Assembly (NCBI RefSeq): GCF_014202575.1
Contig: NZ_JACHHB010000001.1
Span: 124,001 to 188,000, forward strand
From: Texcoconibacillus texcoconensis
Lineage (GTDB): Bacteria; Bacillota; Bacilli; Bacillales; Salisediminibacteriaceae
DNA length: 64,000 nucleotides
Reading direction: 5' to 3'
In this document: piece by piece, positions 36,278-45,593 of the stretch
Layout of the letters: each line of letters starts with the position of its first letter
How positions within the stretch are numbered: position 1 is the stretch's first letter
Notes under the pieces: generated by a model
What the model was told of the DNA's origin: nothing
The model's database searches: none
Seen by the model: the letters and a program-made list of their open reading frames with translations, nothing else
Translations under genes and position numbers: made by a program

Positions 36278-37270
36278 TTACCAGTTCCAATATGTTACTT
36301 CACCTAGTTGAGCCCCGCGAATGTCTTCAACTTCTTGTAACTTTAACAATTCCTTCGTCGGACCTGTAACAACCGCTCCATACACGTTAAATCCATTTTC
36401 CTCGAGATAATCAATACGCTCTTTGAAATGTTGCGTTTGAAAAACCGCTTCTGCTAACTTCTTATCCTCATCATAGAGACGGTTCATATTCTCCAGTATC
36501 ATGTCTTGATTTTCCTGAACATAATCTTCATTAAGGTCTATACTTGACGATATACGGTAATCACTGTCGTACTCTCTTCCATGTGTTAATCCCCACGGTT
36601 CCACAGTCATTTCATTGCTTCCTCCTGACCAACCTTCAGAAAACGTATCAAGCTCACCCATGTAGAGGGGCATCCAAGTAACATCGAGATCATAGTCTTC
36701 CAAAAGAACAAACATGTCTTCTGGTGAAAGAAATTCATCGGTGGAAAAAGCAAGGTCTGCTACGGTTCCTTCATGAACTTTTTCTAACGTCTCCCATACG
36801 CCAAAGTGACTACCCGCGTCTAAATCATCACCTGTCTCAGGGTTATCAGGAAGATAAAAGCGAAATTGTGGTTGATCATTCTCTCGTTCATGTTGTGCGC
36901 GTACAGAAGTTAAATTCGTAAAAAAAGGTTTATTGACCTCTAACTCACCAACATGGACATCTTCGTTACCGATTCTTCGGTACATCTGGACCGAGGTCTC
37001 CTGCGTAAAAAACGGTGAAATCTCTGCGGACTGTAACCTGTGATGATAACCTGTAATCCCTGGATAACTCCAATCAAGTGCGAGGTTCGAATAAGCAACT
37101 AGCTTTTCACCTTTTGACGTTTTATCATAGGCAATTGAAAGAACTAACATATACATCGCGAAAAGAAATAGAATCATAAGCGCGACACGAATAATCTTTA
37201 GTGTCAACATGAACCGATAGCGCCGCAAAACCTTTTTTTCTTTTTTGTCATTCCATGCTTCCATCTTCAT
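36278..37270 (-). CDS. Anti-sigma factor, membrane-anchored (sigma-factor regulator N/C type)
   Basis: 330 aa. A short basic cytoplasmic N-terminus is followed by one transmembrane helix (about residues 21-47, IIRVALMILFLFAMYMLVL) and a large acidic outside part of about 280 residues with the sigma-regulator C-terminal type pattern (YDLDVTWMPLYMGEL; FNVYGAVVTGPTKELLKL). It should hold the ECF sigma factor inactive at the membrane. Of four in-frame ATGs, 37270 has AAAGGG at a 6-base spacing. It overlaps the sigma gene by 23 bases, typical for such pairs. Confidence 0.8.
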   Translation of the reverse strand: MKMEAWNDKKEKKVLRRYRFMLTLKIIRVALMILFLFAMYMLVLSIAYDKTSKGEKLVAYSNLALDWSYPGITGYHHRLQSAEISPFFTQETSVQMYRRIGNEDVHVGELEVNKPFFTNLTSVRAQHERENDQPQFRFYLPDNPETGDDLDAGSHFGVWETLEKVHEGTVADLAFSTDEFLSPEDMFVLLEDYDLDVTWMPLYMGELDTFSEGWSGGSNEMTVEPWGLTHGREYDSDYRISSSIDLNEDYVQENQDMILENMNRLYDEDKKLAEAVFQTQHFKERIDYLEENGFNVYGAVVTGPTKELLKLQEVEDIRGAQLGEVTYWNW

Positions 37271-37805
37271 TTTCATCCCTTTCATGTATGTGCTGTCTTT
37301 TCGCCAAGACGTGTAACCTGTTTCGCGCCCTGTGTAGCGTAACTTTCACTTGATTTTCATTCATTTCGAGGATCGTCGCTATTTCCTTATACGTGAGACC
37401 TTCTTTTTCTCGCAAATGAAGAATCGTTCTATACGTTTCTTTTAATTGTTTTAAAAGACCAGTGAGTTCAGTTTCGCTCTCAAGACTCGTTACATAGCCC
37501 TCTGGCTCTTCATATGGACTCAACATATCCCTTCCTTTATGAATCGTTTCAATAAAAGGAACCCAGTCCCACCGCTTTCTTTTTCGCCATTCATCTAGAT
37601 AAGCATGCCTAGCAACTTTAAAAAGCCAACTCCGAATCTCGTGGTCATGATAAAATGATAACGAAATCGTCGCTTTGTAAAAGGTTTCTTGTACGAGGTC
37701 TTCTCCTGTTGTGGAGGACCCTGAAAGCTGATACAAGTACTGATAAAGCGACTTGGCATGCTGTTTATAAATGTCTTCAATTTGTTGTTTCCTCGTATTT
37801 TTCAA
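37248..37805 (-). CDS. ECF-family RNA polymerase sigma factor
   Basis: 185 aa. Region 2 covers about residues 10-78 (EDLVQETFYKATISL; IRSWLFKVARHAYLDEWRK), region 4 about 118-170 (YRTILHLREKEGLTYKEIA; NQVKVTLHRARNRL). A short insertion (about 80-110) separates them. Start is TTG 37805, with AAAGGAGG eight bases upstream. It is co-translated with the downstream anti-sigma gene and has an ECF-type promoter of its own, suggesting autoregulation. The stress it answers to cannot be read from sequence; wall or membrane stress is a guess based on the anti-sigma type. Confidence 0.9.
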   Translation of the reverse strand: MKNTRKQQIEDIYKQHAKSLYQYLYQLSGSSTTGEDLVQETFYKATISLSFYHDHEIRSWLFKVARHAYLDEWRKRKRWDWVPFIETIHKGRDMLSPYEEPEGYVTSLESETELTGLLKQLKETYRTILHLREKEGLTYKEIATILEMNENQVKVTLHRARNRLHVLAKRQHIHERDENEDGSME

Positions 37806-37828
37806 GCTTCGGTCCTCCTTTCACCCTT

Positions 37829-37856
37829 ATAACGTAAAAAGATCGAAAATGTTACA
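37829..37856 (-). promoter_or_regulatory. ECF-type promoter, probably autoregulatory
   Basis: TGTAAC (37856-37851), 16-base spacer, CGTTAT (37834-37829) on the minus strand. This resembles the AAC / CGT signature of extracytoplasmic-function sigma factors, and starts about 30 bases before the sigma gene. Confidence 0.6.
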
Positions 37857-37890
37857 CCTCATTTTAAATTTTTATGAGTAAAGTAAGAAA

Positions 37891-37915
37891 GCCTTAGAGA
37901 GGTCGTCTCTAAGGC
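37891..37915. terminator. Terminator after spoIIIE
   Basis: Perfect GCCTTAGAGA / TCTCTAAGGC, 5-base loop, TTTCTTACTTTA following on the minus strand, 9 bases beyond the spoIIIE stop. Confidence 0.8.
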
Positions 37916-37924
37916 CTAATAATT

Positions 37925-40300
37925 TTAGCTCGTTTCTTCTTCTTGTTCTTGCTGGGATACGAGCACGTCACGGGGTTTGCTTCCCCCGTACGGCCCAACG
38001 ATGCCGCGTGCTTCCATTTCATCGATCAAACGGGCAGCCCGCGCGTACCCAACCCGAAACCTACGTTGCAGCATCGATACGGATGCTGTTTGCATGGAAA
38101 TGACAAGTTGAACCGCATCATCATATAAATCATCGTCAACATCATCTTTATTTGAAGGTTCCTCATCAGATGGAATCATCTCTTCAGCATACTGAGCTTT
38201 TTGTTGCGCAACAACAGCATCGACGACTCGTTCGACTTCTTCGTCTGATAGAAACGCGCCTTGAATACGCGTCGGTTTCGATGCACCTACAGGTAAGTAG
38301 AGCATGTCCCCTTTTCCGAGTAGCTTTTCTGCGCCATTACCATCAAGAATGGTTCGTGAATCCGTTTGGCTTGAGACGCCAAAGGCAATTCGCGATGGAA
38401 TATTCGCCTTTATGACACCTGTAATAACATCGACAGAAGGTCGTTGCGTTGCAATGATTAAATGAATGCCCGCTGCACGCGCCATTTGCGCAAGACGTGT
38501 GATCGCATCTTCGACTTCTGAAGAGGCGACCATCATTAAGTCCGCCAACTCGTCAACGATCACGACGATGTACGGAAGTTCCTGCTTTTTCTCATCATCA
38601 TCAGCACGTTTGTCATTTTCTTTCTGGACATATACATTGTATCCTTCTATATTTCGTGTGCCCGAATCAGCGAACAATTCATAACGACGTTCCATTTCAC
38701 TAACCACTCGCTTCAACGCTTGCGCTGCTTTTTTAGGGTCAGTAACAACAGGCGATAACAAGTGTGGAACGCCATTATAGACATTTAATTCAACCATTTT
38801 TGGGTCAATCATCATCAGTTTCACTTCATGAGGCTTGCTGCGCATTAAAATGCTACATATGATGCCGTTAATACAAACACTTTTCCCGCTTCCTGTTGCC
38901 CCAGCTACGAGTAAATGGGGCATTTTATTTAATTCAGCCACAACCGCCTCACCTGAAATATCTCGTCCTAAACCAATGCACAATCGGTTGTCAGATTGGG
39001 TAAGATCACTCGCTTCCAATACTTCACGAAGTGTCACCATCGCTACCTCTTGGTTAGGCACTTCAATTCCGATCGCTGATTTACCTGGGATCGGTGCTTC
39101 CATTCTGATGTCCTTTGCAGCTAAAGCAAGCGCTAAATCATCAGATAGGTTCACAATTTTACTAACCTTCACCCCGGTGTTTGGATACACTTCGTACTTC
39201 GTCACAGCTGGACCTAAATGAACTTTCGACACGCGTGCGTGAACACCAAAACTTTCAAGCGTTTTTTCTAACTTTCGAGCATTACGAGAAACAACTTGAT
39301 GCTCCTGTTGTTGATTCGTTTGTGTCGGATGTGTAAGTAAATCTAAAGTCGGTAATTCATAGGCCACATTCTCTGCTTCAGGAACGATTAAGCTCTCACC
39401 TTCACTTAACGTTGGCGATTCATTTTCAGAATTAGAAGCAGGCTGATCCGAATCTTGTGATTGATTTTCTTGTTCTTGTAATTGCTGATTTTCTGTCTCT
39501 TGATAAGCTTTTTTTGAAAAATCATAAATCACCGGCTCTTCTATATCATCGATGACCACTTCTGGGGATTCCTCAATGTCCGGTTCATATGATTGATTGT
39601 CCGACTGGTTCGTATGAATCTCTGTAGACGGTTGACGGGTTTTAAGCCGATCTACGAGCTTAGCCGGGATCGCCTTGAGCGTTGCCAACGATTGAATTGT
39701 TCTGTTTTTAAAAGCGGGCTTGAGTTTTTCTCCAGCCTTTCTGAACAAATCAATAAACGACCGGTTTGTAATTAATATTCCTGAGGTAATCATCAATGCA
39801 ATTGAAAACGCCATCGTCCCTCCAGAATCAAAGAGAAAATGTGTGAACGAATAGCCAATGGCACCGACCATTCCGCCCCCTAAAGATTCACTTGCAACTT
39901 CACCTTGGAGTTGCAAAATATACAGTTCCCACGTGTTGCGAATAATTGACGGATCAATAAACGTGCCAGACCGGGACAAGTCATCGAATAAATTGATATG
40001 CCCCCATAAGATGACACTTAAAAATAATAGGTAAACCCCTGCGAGCCTTCTTGACCAAAGTGGTGGGATCTCTCGCTTCACCATTAAGTAAAAAGAAAGG
40101 AAAAACACAACAGCCGTTAATACAACGTGCCAGTCACCAACAAAAAATCGAAATAATTGTACGATCGATTCCCCCACAGCTCCTAAACGAGCAAATGTGA
40201 CTGTTGATACGACGAGTAATGCTAATCCAATCAGTTCAAACATTAAATAACGCTTGAGCGTCGTTTTACGTTTTTGCTTACGCTTTTTCTTCTTGCCCAT
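37925..40300 (-). CDS. spoIIIE: DNA translocase SpoIIIE/FtsK
   Basis: 791 aa. Pumps the chromosome into the forespore through the sporulation septum. Four hydrophobic segments lie in the first 170 residues, then an acidic, Gln-rich linker (about 225-345). The motor follows: Walker [16 protein letters not shown] (about 455), [11 protein letters not shown] (Walker B), and the gamma DNA-reading domain at the end ([20 protein letters not shown] split as [11 protein letters not shown] and [16 protein letters not shown]). ATG 40300 ([12 protein letters not shown]) matches the B. subtilis start; the 34-codon extension lacks a ribosome site. Confidence 0.96.
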   Translation of the reverse strand: MGKKKKRKQKRKTTLKRYLMFELIGLALLVVSTVTFARLGAVGESIVQLFRFFVGDWHVVLTAVVFFLSFYLMVKREIPPLWSRRLAGVYLLFLSVILWGHINLFDDLSRSGTFIDPSIIRNTWELYILQLQGEVASESLGGGMVGAIGYSFTHFLFDSGGTMAFSIALMITSGILITNRSFIDLFRKAGEKLKPAFKNRTIQSLATLKAIPAKLVDRLKTRQPSTEIHTNQSDNQSYEPDIEESPEVVIDDIEEPVIYDFSKKAYQETENQQLQEQENQSQDSDQPASNSENESPTLSEGESLIVPEAENVAYELPTLDLLTHPTQTNQQQEHQVVSRNARKLEKTLESFGVHARVSKVHLGPAVTKYEVYPNTGVKVSKIVNLSDDLALALAAKDIRMEAPIPGKSAIGIEVPNQEVAMVTLREVLEASDLTQSDNRLCIGLGRDISGEAVVAELNKMPHLLVAGATGSGKSVCINGIICSILMRSKPHEVKLMMIDPKMVELNVYNGVPHLLSPVVTDPKKAAQALKRVVSEMERRYELFADSGTRNIEGYNVYVQKENDKRADDDEKKQELPYIVVIVDELADLMMVASSEVEDAITRLAQMARAAGIHLIIATQRPSVDVITGVIKANIPSRIAFGVSSQTDSRTILDGNGAEKLLGKGDMLYLPVGASKPTRIQGAFLSDEEVERVVDAVVAQQKAQYAEEMIPSDEEPSNKDDVDDDLYDDAVQLVISMQTASVSMLQRRFRVGYARAARLIDEMEARGIVGPYGGSKPRDVLVSQQEQEEETS

Positions 40301-40346
40301 ACCTCTATACACCTCAATTTGCCGAAAAACAGTGAAATAAACGGAA

Positions 40347-40370
40347 CAAGCAGCCTCATGGGGCTGCTCG
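40347..40370 (-). terminator. Terminator after tepA-ylzJ
   Basis: GAGCAGCC / GGCTGCTTG with a 6-base loop on the minus strand, followed by TTCCGTTTATTTC. It lies between the ylzJ-like gene and spoIIIE. Confidence 0.55.
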
Positions 40371-40458
40371 AATAAGTTGAAGAATGCGAACATTCGTTTC
40401 ACCTTTTATTTATTATATCATAGTGATATCAACGTTTCAGCAAATTGTGGTCAATTTA

Positions 40459-40698
40459 TCATAAGTTTCCTTCAAGATCAACACGAACACTCAATGTTGC
40501 TCCTGGCGCTAGAGATTCATCCATGTAAGCGTTCGGATTAGAACTGATCACTCGTACAACGCGATACTGATCTAGTGACTCACTGTCAGGCTCGACAACT
40601 AAATGTCCATCACCAAATGGTATCGTCTGTTGCTTTTCAAACTCCTTGTCATCTGTCGGAAAAATGAGTTCCTGAGGTTGTGTCGTATATAATATCAT
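40459..40698 (-). CDS. ylzJ: YlzJ-like protein
   Basis: 79 aa acidic protein of unknown function: [14 protein letters not shown] at the start and [18 protein letters not shown] at the end fit the YlzJ family, which lies between tepA and spoIIIE in Bacillus. The ATG overlaps the tepA stop (ATGA), so it is co-translated with tepA. No domain is visible. Confidence 0.8.
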   Translation of the reverse strand: MILYTTQPQELIFPTDDKEFEKQQTIPFGDGHLVVEPDSESLDQYRVVRVISSNPNAYMDESLAPGATLSVRVDLEGNL

Positions 40699-41453
40699 TG
40701 GATCACACCCTCAGAGCCTGATTGGTCATCCCCATTTTGCTCTTTTCGTTCTTCAATCATTTCATTAAGCTTTTTGATCGCAGAACCAATTCCGCCAACT
40801 TCGTTAATGATCCCATATTTAACAGCATCATCACCAACGACATTTGTACCTATATCCCTTGTTAAGTTTCCTTTTGAAAACATCAGTTCTTTGAATTTTT
40901 CTTCTTCCACCGTTGAATGCCGGGTAACAAATTGAATGACTCGGTCTTGCATTTTGTCCATATATTCAAATGTTTGCGGAACACCGATCACTAAGCCCGT
41001 TAAGCGAATTGGATGGATCGTCATCGTCGCTGTTTCGGCAATGTAGCTATAATCGCTCGATGTAGCGATTGGAACACCGATTGAATGTCCACCACCTAAA
41101 ACGAGGGTCACCGTTGGCTTAGAAAGCGATGAAATCATTTCTGATATCGCTAAACCTGCTTCTACATCGCCACCGACTGTATTTAGTATGATCATGAGCC
41201 CTTCAACCTTTGGATTTTGTTCTGCTGCAACAAGTTGTGGAATGATATGTTCATATTTCGTCGTTTTATTTTGGGGTGGAAGCTGGGTATGTCCTTCGAT
41301 TTGACCGATAATCGTAATACAGTGTAAATTTGATTGTTCCATTTGTGGCACGTTCGTTTGTCCCAATTGCTGAATTTTATTTAAAATGCCATCACTTTTA
41401 TCGTTTTGTTTATTTCCATCTTGGTTTGGCGCCGTTTCTTGTCGATCGCTCAT
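40695..41453 (-). CDS. tepA: Translocation-enhancing protein TepA (ClpP-like)
   Basis: 252 aa ClpP-type serine protease relative. The nucleophile motif is [12 protein letters not shown] (Ser at about 121), and [18 protein letters not shown] (split TMTIHPIRL) brings the catalytic His. [17 protein letters not shown] forms the oxyanion region. Known to raise protein secretion and to degrade small acid-soluble spore proteins' processing partners in some reports; the exact role here is unverified. ATG 41453 is chosen, with AAAGGTG ten bases upstream; 21 upstream in-frame codons are discarded. Coupled with the ylzJ-like gene. Confidence 0.92.
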   Translation of the reverse strand: MSDRQETAPNQDGNKQNDKSDGILNKIQQLGQTNVPQMEQSNLHCITIIGQIEGHTQLPPQNKTTKYEHIIPQLVAAEQNPKVEGLMIILNTVGGDVEAGLAISEMISSLSKPTVTLVLGGGHSIGVPIATSSDYSYIAETATMTIHPIRLTGLVIGVPQTFEYMDKMQDRVIQFVTRHSTVEEEKFKELMFSKGNLTRDIGTNVVGDDAVKYGIINEVGGIGSAIKKLNEMIEERKEQNGDDQSGSEGVIQ

Positions 41454-41574
41454 ACGATTGACACACCTTTCTATAGATATATTTACTGTTTGTAGTATGA
41501 GTGTAGGTGCAAACATTCATTCATGATCGACTAGAAAAGGGAAAGGGGGCGCTGACGAAAAGCGTAGTGATAAA

Positions 41575-41609
41575 AGAAAAGCCTACCTTTTTGAAGGTAG
41601 ACCTCTTCT
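41575..41609 (-). terminator. Terminator after the RNase J gene
   Basis: AAGAGGTCTACCTT / AAGGTAGGCTTTTC stem with a 4-base loop and TTTTATC following on the minus strand, 30 bases after the stop. Confidence 0.75.
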
Positions 41610-41637
41610 AAGTGAACAGAAAGCGCGATCTGATCTC

Positions 41638-43308
41638 TTACGCTTCCATAATGATCGGTAAAATCATTGGGCGTCGTTTTGTTTTTTCATAAAAGTAACG
41701 GCTTAATACATCACGGACACTGCTTTTCAACTCTGACCATTCATTGACTTGGTTTTCTAAGTTCTTTTGAAGCGTTTCTTTTACCATCGATTGCGCCTCA
41801 TCGATCATTTCTTCAGATTCACGAACGTATACAAAACCTCGAGAGATAATATCAGGACCTGAAATAATTTGACTCGACTTTCTCTTTAATGTTACAACGA
41901 CAACGAGAATCCCGTCATTTGATAAAAGACGACGGTCTCGTAATACGATGTTTCCAACATCGCCAACGCCTAATCCGTCAATTAAGACATGTCCAGACGG
42001 AACTTTTCCAGCAAGTTTCGCACCCTTTTCGTTAATTTCTACAGTTTCTCCTTTGTCTAAAAGGAACATATGATCTCGATGAACACCGCACGATTCAGCT
42101 AAATGAGCATGAGCATGTTGCATGCGATACTCTCCATGAACAGGGATAAAATACTTAGGTTTCAATAAATTAAGCATGAGTTTTAAATCTTCTTGAAAGC
42201 CATGTCCAGATGTTTGTACATCAGAACGATTATAGACAACTTCAGCCCCTGTACGATACAACAAGTCAATCGTTTGTGACAACGATTTCTCTTGCCCTGG
42301 ACCAGGCGTAGATGAAATAATCACCCTGTCATCGGCTTTAATTTTGACTTGCTTATGCATCCCTTTAGCCATTTGCGAAAGTACACTCATCGGTTCACCG
42401 CGATTTCCTGCCGTTAAAATAACAAGATCTTCATCTGCGATTTTATCCTTCTTTCGCACATCAACAATTAAACCTTCTGGAACTTCTAAATACCCTAAAT
42501 TGGCTGCAAGTTTTACGATTCGCTGCATATTATCATCAACAACAGCAATGTAACGATCTTCATCACTAGCCACATTGATGACTTGCTGAATACGGTGGAT
42601 ATTTGAAGCAAACGTAGCGACGATAATTCGTCCTTCTGCCTCATAAAATGCTTCTTGAAGACCTAAACCAACCGTTGATTCAGATAAACTAGATCCTGGG
42701 ATTTCAGCATTTGTACTGTCCGATAACAAACAAAGTACACCGTTTTCACCGAACTTTGCTAATTTTCCGATCTCAGTATGTTTTCCGTCGATCGGATTTT
42801 GATCGAATTTAAAGTCTCCTGTATGGACAATCGCACCTTGTGATGTATGTAGGCAAACACCGATCGCATCTGGAATGCTGTGCGTTGTATGGAAAAAAGA
42901 TACACGAACTTGGCCAATTTTCACTTTTGAATTTGCGTGGATCTCTTTAAAATTGACACGTTGTTTGATTTGCAATTCTTTCATCCAATCTTTTACTAGT
43001 GCCAACGTTAACTTTGTTCCGTAAACCGGAACATTTAATTTCTTAATAAGATAGGGAACTGCCCCCATGTGGTCTTCATGGCCATGTGTTAACACAATCC
43101 CTTTGACGCGGTCTTTATTTTCAACGAGATACGATATATCTGGTATAACGATATCTACGCCTAGCATATCGTCGTCGGGGAACATCAGCCCGCTATCGAC
43201 CACGATCATTTCGTTATCCACTTCGACGACGTACATATTTTTTCCGACCTCACCTACACCGCCGAGTGAAAAGACACGAATTTTTTCTGTTGTTGGTAGC
43301 TTTGACAA
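41638..43308 (-). CDS. rnjB: Ribonuclease J (rnjB locus)
   Basis: 556 aa beta-CASP metallo-beta-lactamase nuclease for RNA processing and decay. The metal motif is the full HGHEDHMG (about residues 75-82), and HSIPDAIGV, HTGDFKFD, the beta-CASP Asp and Glu region and the C-terminal KYFIPVHGEYRM are present. By locus (after dapA, before tepA) it corresponds to B. subtilis rnjB, whose product, as I recall, has a changed metal motif; this copy looks catalytically complete. TTG 43308 (MSKLPTTEKIRV) has AGGAGG ten bases ahead and is preferred to the GTG at 43359. Confidence 0.92.
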   Translation of the reverse strand: MSKLPTTEKIRVFSLGGVGEVGKNMYVVEVDNEMIVVDSGLMFPDDDMLGVDIVIPDISYLVENKDRVKGIVLTHGHEDHMGAVPYLIKKLNVPVYGTKLTLALVKDWMKELQIKQRVNFKEIHANSKVKIGQVRVSFFHTTHSIPDAIGVCLHTSQGAIVHTGDFKFDQNPIDGKHTEIGKLAKFGENGVLCLLSDSTNAEIPGSSLSESTVGLGLQEAFYEAEGRIIVATFASNIHRIQQVINVASDEDRYIAVVDDNMQRIVKLAANLGYLEVPEGLIVDVRKKDKIADEDLVILTAGNRGEPMSVLSQMAKGMHKQVKIKADDRVIISSTPGPGQEKSLSQTIDLLYRTGAEVVYNRSDVQTSGHGFQEDLKLMLNLLKPKYFIPVHGEYRMQHAHAHLAESCGVHRDHMFLLDKGETVEINEKGAKLAGKVPSGHVLIDGLGVGDVGNIVLRDRRLLSNDGILVVVVTLKRKSSQIISGPDIISRGFVYVRESEEMIDEAQSMVKETLQKNLENQVNEWSELKSSVRDVLSRYFYEKTKRRPMILPIIMEA

Positions 43309-43415
43309 TGGTATATATCCTCCTATATTCAGTAATGAAAAGACGCCCGAACCGTTCACTTGTATGTAGTATAACTCAACTTAAGTTTAGAAAACAAGTT
43401 ATCTTAATAAAGAAA

Positions 43416-43446
43416 TTCCCCCGTTACTGACAACGTAGCGGGGGAA
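43416..43446 (-). terminator. Terminator after dapA
   Basis: TTCCCCCGCTAC / GTAACGGGGGAA (one mismatch) with a 7-base loop and TTTCTTTATT following on the minus strand. First terminator seen downstream of the dpaA promoter, about 5 kb away. Confidence 0.85.
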
Positions 43447-43453
43447 GTCACCT

Positions 43454-44326
43454 TTATGAGGTTTGTTTGACAAGAGAGGAAACGTAAGCGAGCTCTTCTT
43501 CTGTCAATGGAAGTATTGGTTGGCGTACACTTCCAACATCCACGCCAATCAATTGTAATGCCGCCTTCACAGGAGAAGGGCTTGGAGCGCTAAACATTCC
43601 TTGTATCACAGGTAATATTTCCTGATGAATACGAGCCGCTTCGACAATGTTTCCATTTTTATAAGCAGTCACCATCTCTTGCATCTCTTCACCAATAATA
43701 TGAGAGGATACAGAGACGATTCCGTCTCCTCCTACAGCAACGATCGGTAAAGTTAAAGAATCGTCACCTGAGTAGACTTTAAATCCTGCATCCGTCTCGG
43801 CAATAATTTTCGTAATTTGTTCTAAATTACCGCTTGCCTCTTTAACCGCAACAATGTTGTCGATTTTTGACAATGCTATTGTCGTTTCTGCTTGCATGTT
43901 CACAGCTGTTCGACCTGGTACATTGTAAGGCATGACAGGAAGTGACGTTTCTTGAGCAATCACCTTAAAATGTTCATAAAGCATACGTTGTGACGGTTTG
44001 TTATAATATGGGGTTACGAGCATAATCGCGTCGACACCAAGCTTTTCCGCTTCTTTTGTCAAGGCGATTGATTCGCTCGTGTTATTGGAGCCGGTTCCAG
44101 CAATGACGGGTACACGGCCGTTGACAACCTTTACGCAATGTTCAAAGAGGGTGAGCTTCTCCTCCTTTGTTAACGTCGGTGATTCACCAGTCGTTCCGGA
44201 AACGACGATCGCATCGCTTCCTTTGTGAATCAGATGTTCAATCAAGGTTGTCGTTTTATTCAAATCGACGTTTTGTTTGTTGTCAAACGGTGTCACCATC
44301 GCTGTGACAACTTGACCAAAATTCAC
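43454..44326 (-). CDS. dapA: 4-hydroxy-tetrahydrodipicolinate synthase
   Basis: 290 aa. Condenses aspartate semialdehyde with pyruvate, the first committed step to DAP, lysine and dipicolinate. Schiff-base lysine in VAVKEASGNLEQ (about residue 161), TPYYNKPS (Tyr about 133) and GTTGESPTL are present. GTG 44326 has AGGAG nine bases upstream. Its product is the direct substrate of the dipicolinate synthase encoded by dpaA/dpaB upstream in the same direction, and feeds wall and lysine synthesis in growth. Confidence 0.96.
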   Translation of the reverse strand: MNFGQVVTAMVTPFDNKQNVDLNKTTTLIEHLIHKGSDAIVVSGTTGESPTLTKEEKLTLFEHCVKVVNGRVPVIAGTGSNNTSESIALTKEAEKLGVDAIMLVTPYYNKPSQRMLYEHFKVIAQETSLPVMPYNVPGRTAVNMQAETTIALSKIDNIVAVKEASGNLEQITKIIAETDAGFKVYSGDDSLTLPIVAVGGDGIVSVSSHIIGEEMQEMVTAYKNGNIVEAARIHQEILPVIQGMFSAPSPSPVKAALQLIGVDVGSVRQPILPLTEEELAYVSSLVKQTS

Positions 44327-44353
44327 TGTGCTCCACTCCTAACCAATAAAAAT

Positions 44354-45568
44354 TTATTCTTTTGCGAGAAAATGCTCATGTAAAGCATTGACCGCTTCGA
44401 CCATATCATCCTCACTCACAAGTACCCAAATTGTCGTATGAGAGTCGGCAGATTGCAAAATTTTGATGTTCCTGTCAGTAAGTGCTTCAACAATTTGCGA
44501 CGCGACCCCAGGCACACCGGTCATTCCAGCACCTACAGCGGACACTTTCGCACAATTACGCAAAACAGATGGCTCTAAACCTCTTTGTTGCAATACTTCA
44601 ATCGCACGATCGGTCATCTCATCCTTAACAGTATAAGCAACGCCAAGAGGATGAATATTTATTAAGTCGACAGAGATGTTCTCTTGCGCCATGGCTTCAA
44701 ACACTCGTGATTGTAGCGTATAATCCCCTTCTTCTGCAAACACTTTTATTTGCGAAACCCCTTTCACGTGGGCAATTCCTGTAATGACGCGCTCCTCAAC
44801 ATCACTGCCTAACCGACCATTAGACCCTGCGGAGATTAGTGTACCCTCTGCTTCGCTAAACGTTGAACGAATACGGATTGGAATTTTTGCTTGCATAGCA
44901 ATTTCAACGGCTCGCGGATGAATCACTTTAGCCCCTTCATAAGCTAGATGGCTGATTTCGTTGTAAGTGACTTCATTAAGTGGTTTCGCTTTTGAAACAA
45001 TCCGAGGGTCAGCTGTCATAACTCCCTCGACATCTGTAAAAATGTCCACATACTCTGCTTGTAAAGCGGCACCTAAGGCGGTAGCGGATGTATCGCTTCC
45101 GCCACGCCCTAGCGTTGCCACTGTTCCAGTTGGTGTCTCACCTTGGAAACCAGTGATGACCGCTACGTCGTACTTTTCTAACCAAGTTTTAATTTGCGTT
45201 GTGTCCATATCAATGATTTTTGCATCGGTGTAATCTTCTGTTGTTCGAAAACCTGCTTGTGCTCCAGTTAAGGCTGTAGCTGAAATCCCTTGTTCGTTGA
45301 GTAATTGTGAAAAATAAACAGAAGAAATTACTTCACCACACGAGGCTAGTAAATCCTGTTCACGGCTTGATACACTCGTCGATCTCCTGCCGATTAATTC
45401 AAGTAACGTGTCTGTTGCATACGGATCACCTGAACGCCCCATTGCCGAAACGACGACGACAACTTTTCTACCTTCTTTCAGAGCACTTCGGACATGACCC
45501 GCAGCACGCGTTCTCGACGTTTCATCTTTTAATGATGTTCCACCAAACTTTTGTATAATGACGTTCAT
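44354..45568 (-). CDS. dapG: Aspartate kinase I (DAP-sensitive type)
   Basis: 404 aa. Phosphorylates aspartate at the head of the aspartate pathway. The kinase domain opens with QKFGGTSLKDE and contains VATLGRGGSDTSATALGAAL (split VATLGRGGSDT and SATALGAAL). Two ACT domains follow (about 265-400). B. subtilis DapG is inhibited by meso-diaminopimelate, and the locus argues for the same isoform here; the sequence alone does not prove the effector. GAGGTG lies four bases before ATG 45568. Confidence 0.93.
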   Translation of the reverse strand: MNVIIQKFGGTSLKDETSRTRAAGHVRSALKEGRKVVVVVSAMGRSGDPYATDTLLELIGRRSTSVSSREQDLLASCGEVISSVYFSQLLNEQGISATALTGAQAGFRTTEDYTDAKIIDMDTTQIKTWLEKYDVAVITGFQGETPTGTVATLGRGGSDTSATALGAALQAEYVDIFTDVEGVMTADPRIVSKAKPLNEVTYNEISHLAYEGAKVIHPRAVEIAMQAKIPIRIRSTFSEAEGTLISAGSNGRLGSDVEERVITGIAHVKGVSQIKVFAEEGDYTLQSRVFEAMAQENISVDLINIHPLGVAYTVKDEMTDRAIEVLQQRGLEPSVLRNCAKVSAVGAGMTGVPGVASQIVEALTDRNIKILQSADSHTTIWVLVSEDDMVEAVNALHEHFLAKE

Positions 45569-45593
45569 GGTTCACCTCATGATTCCTTATAAT

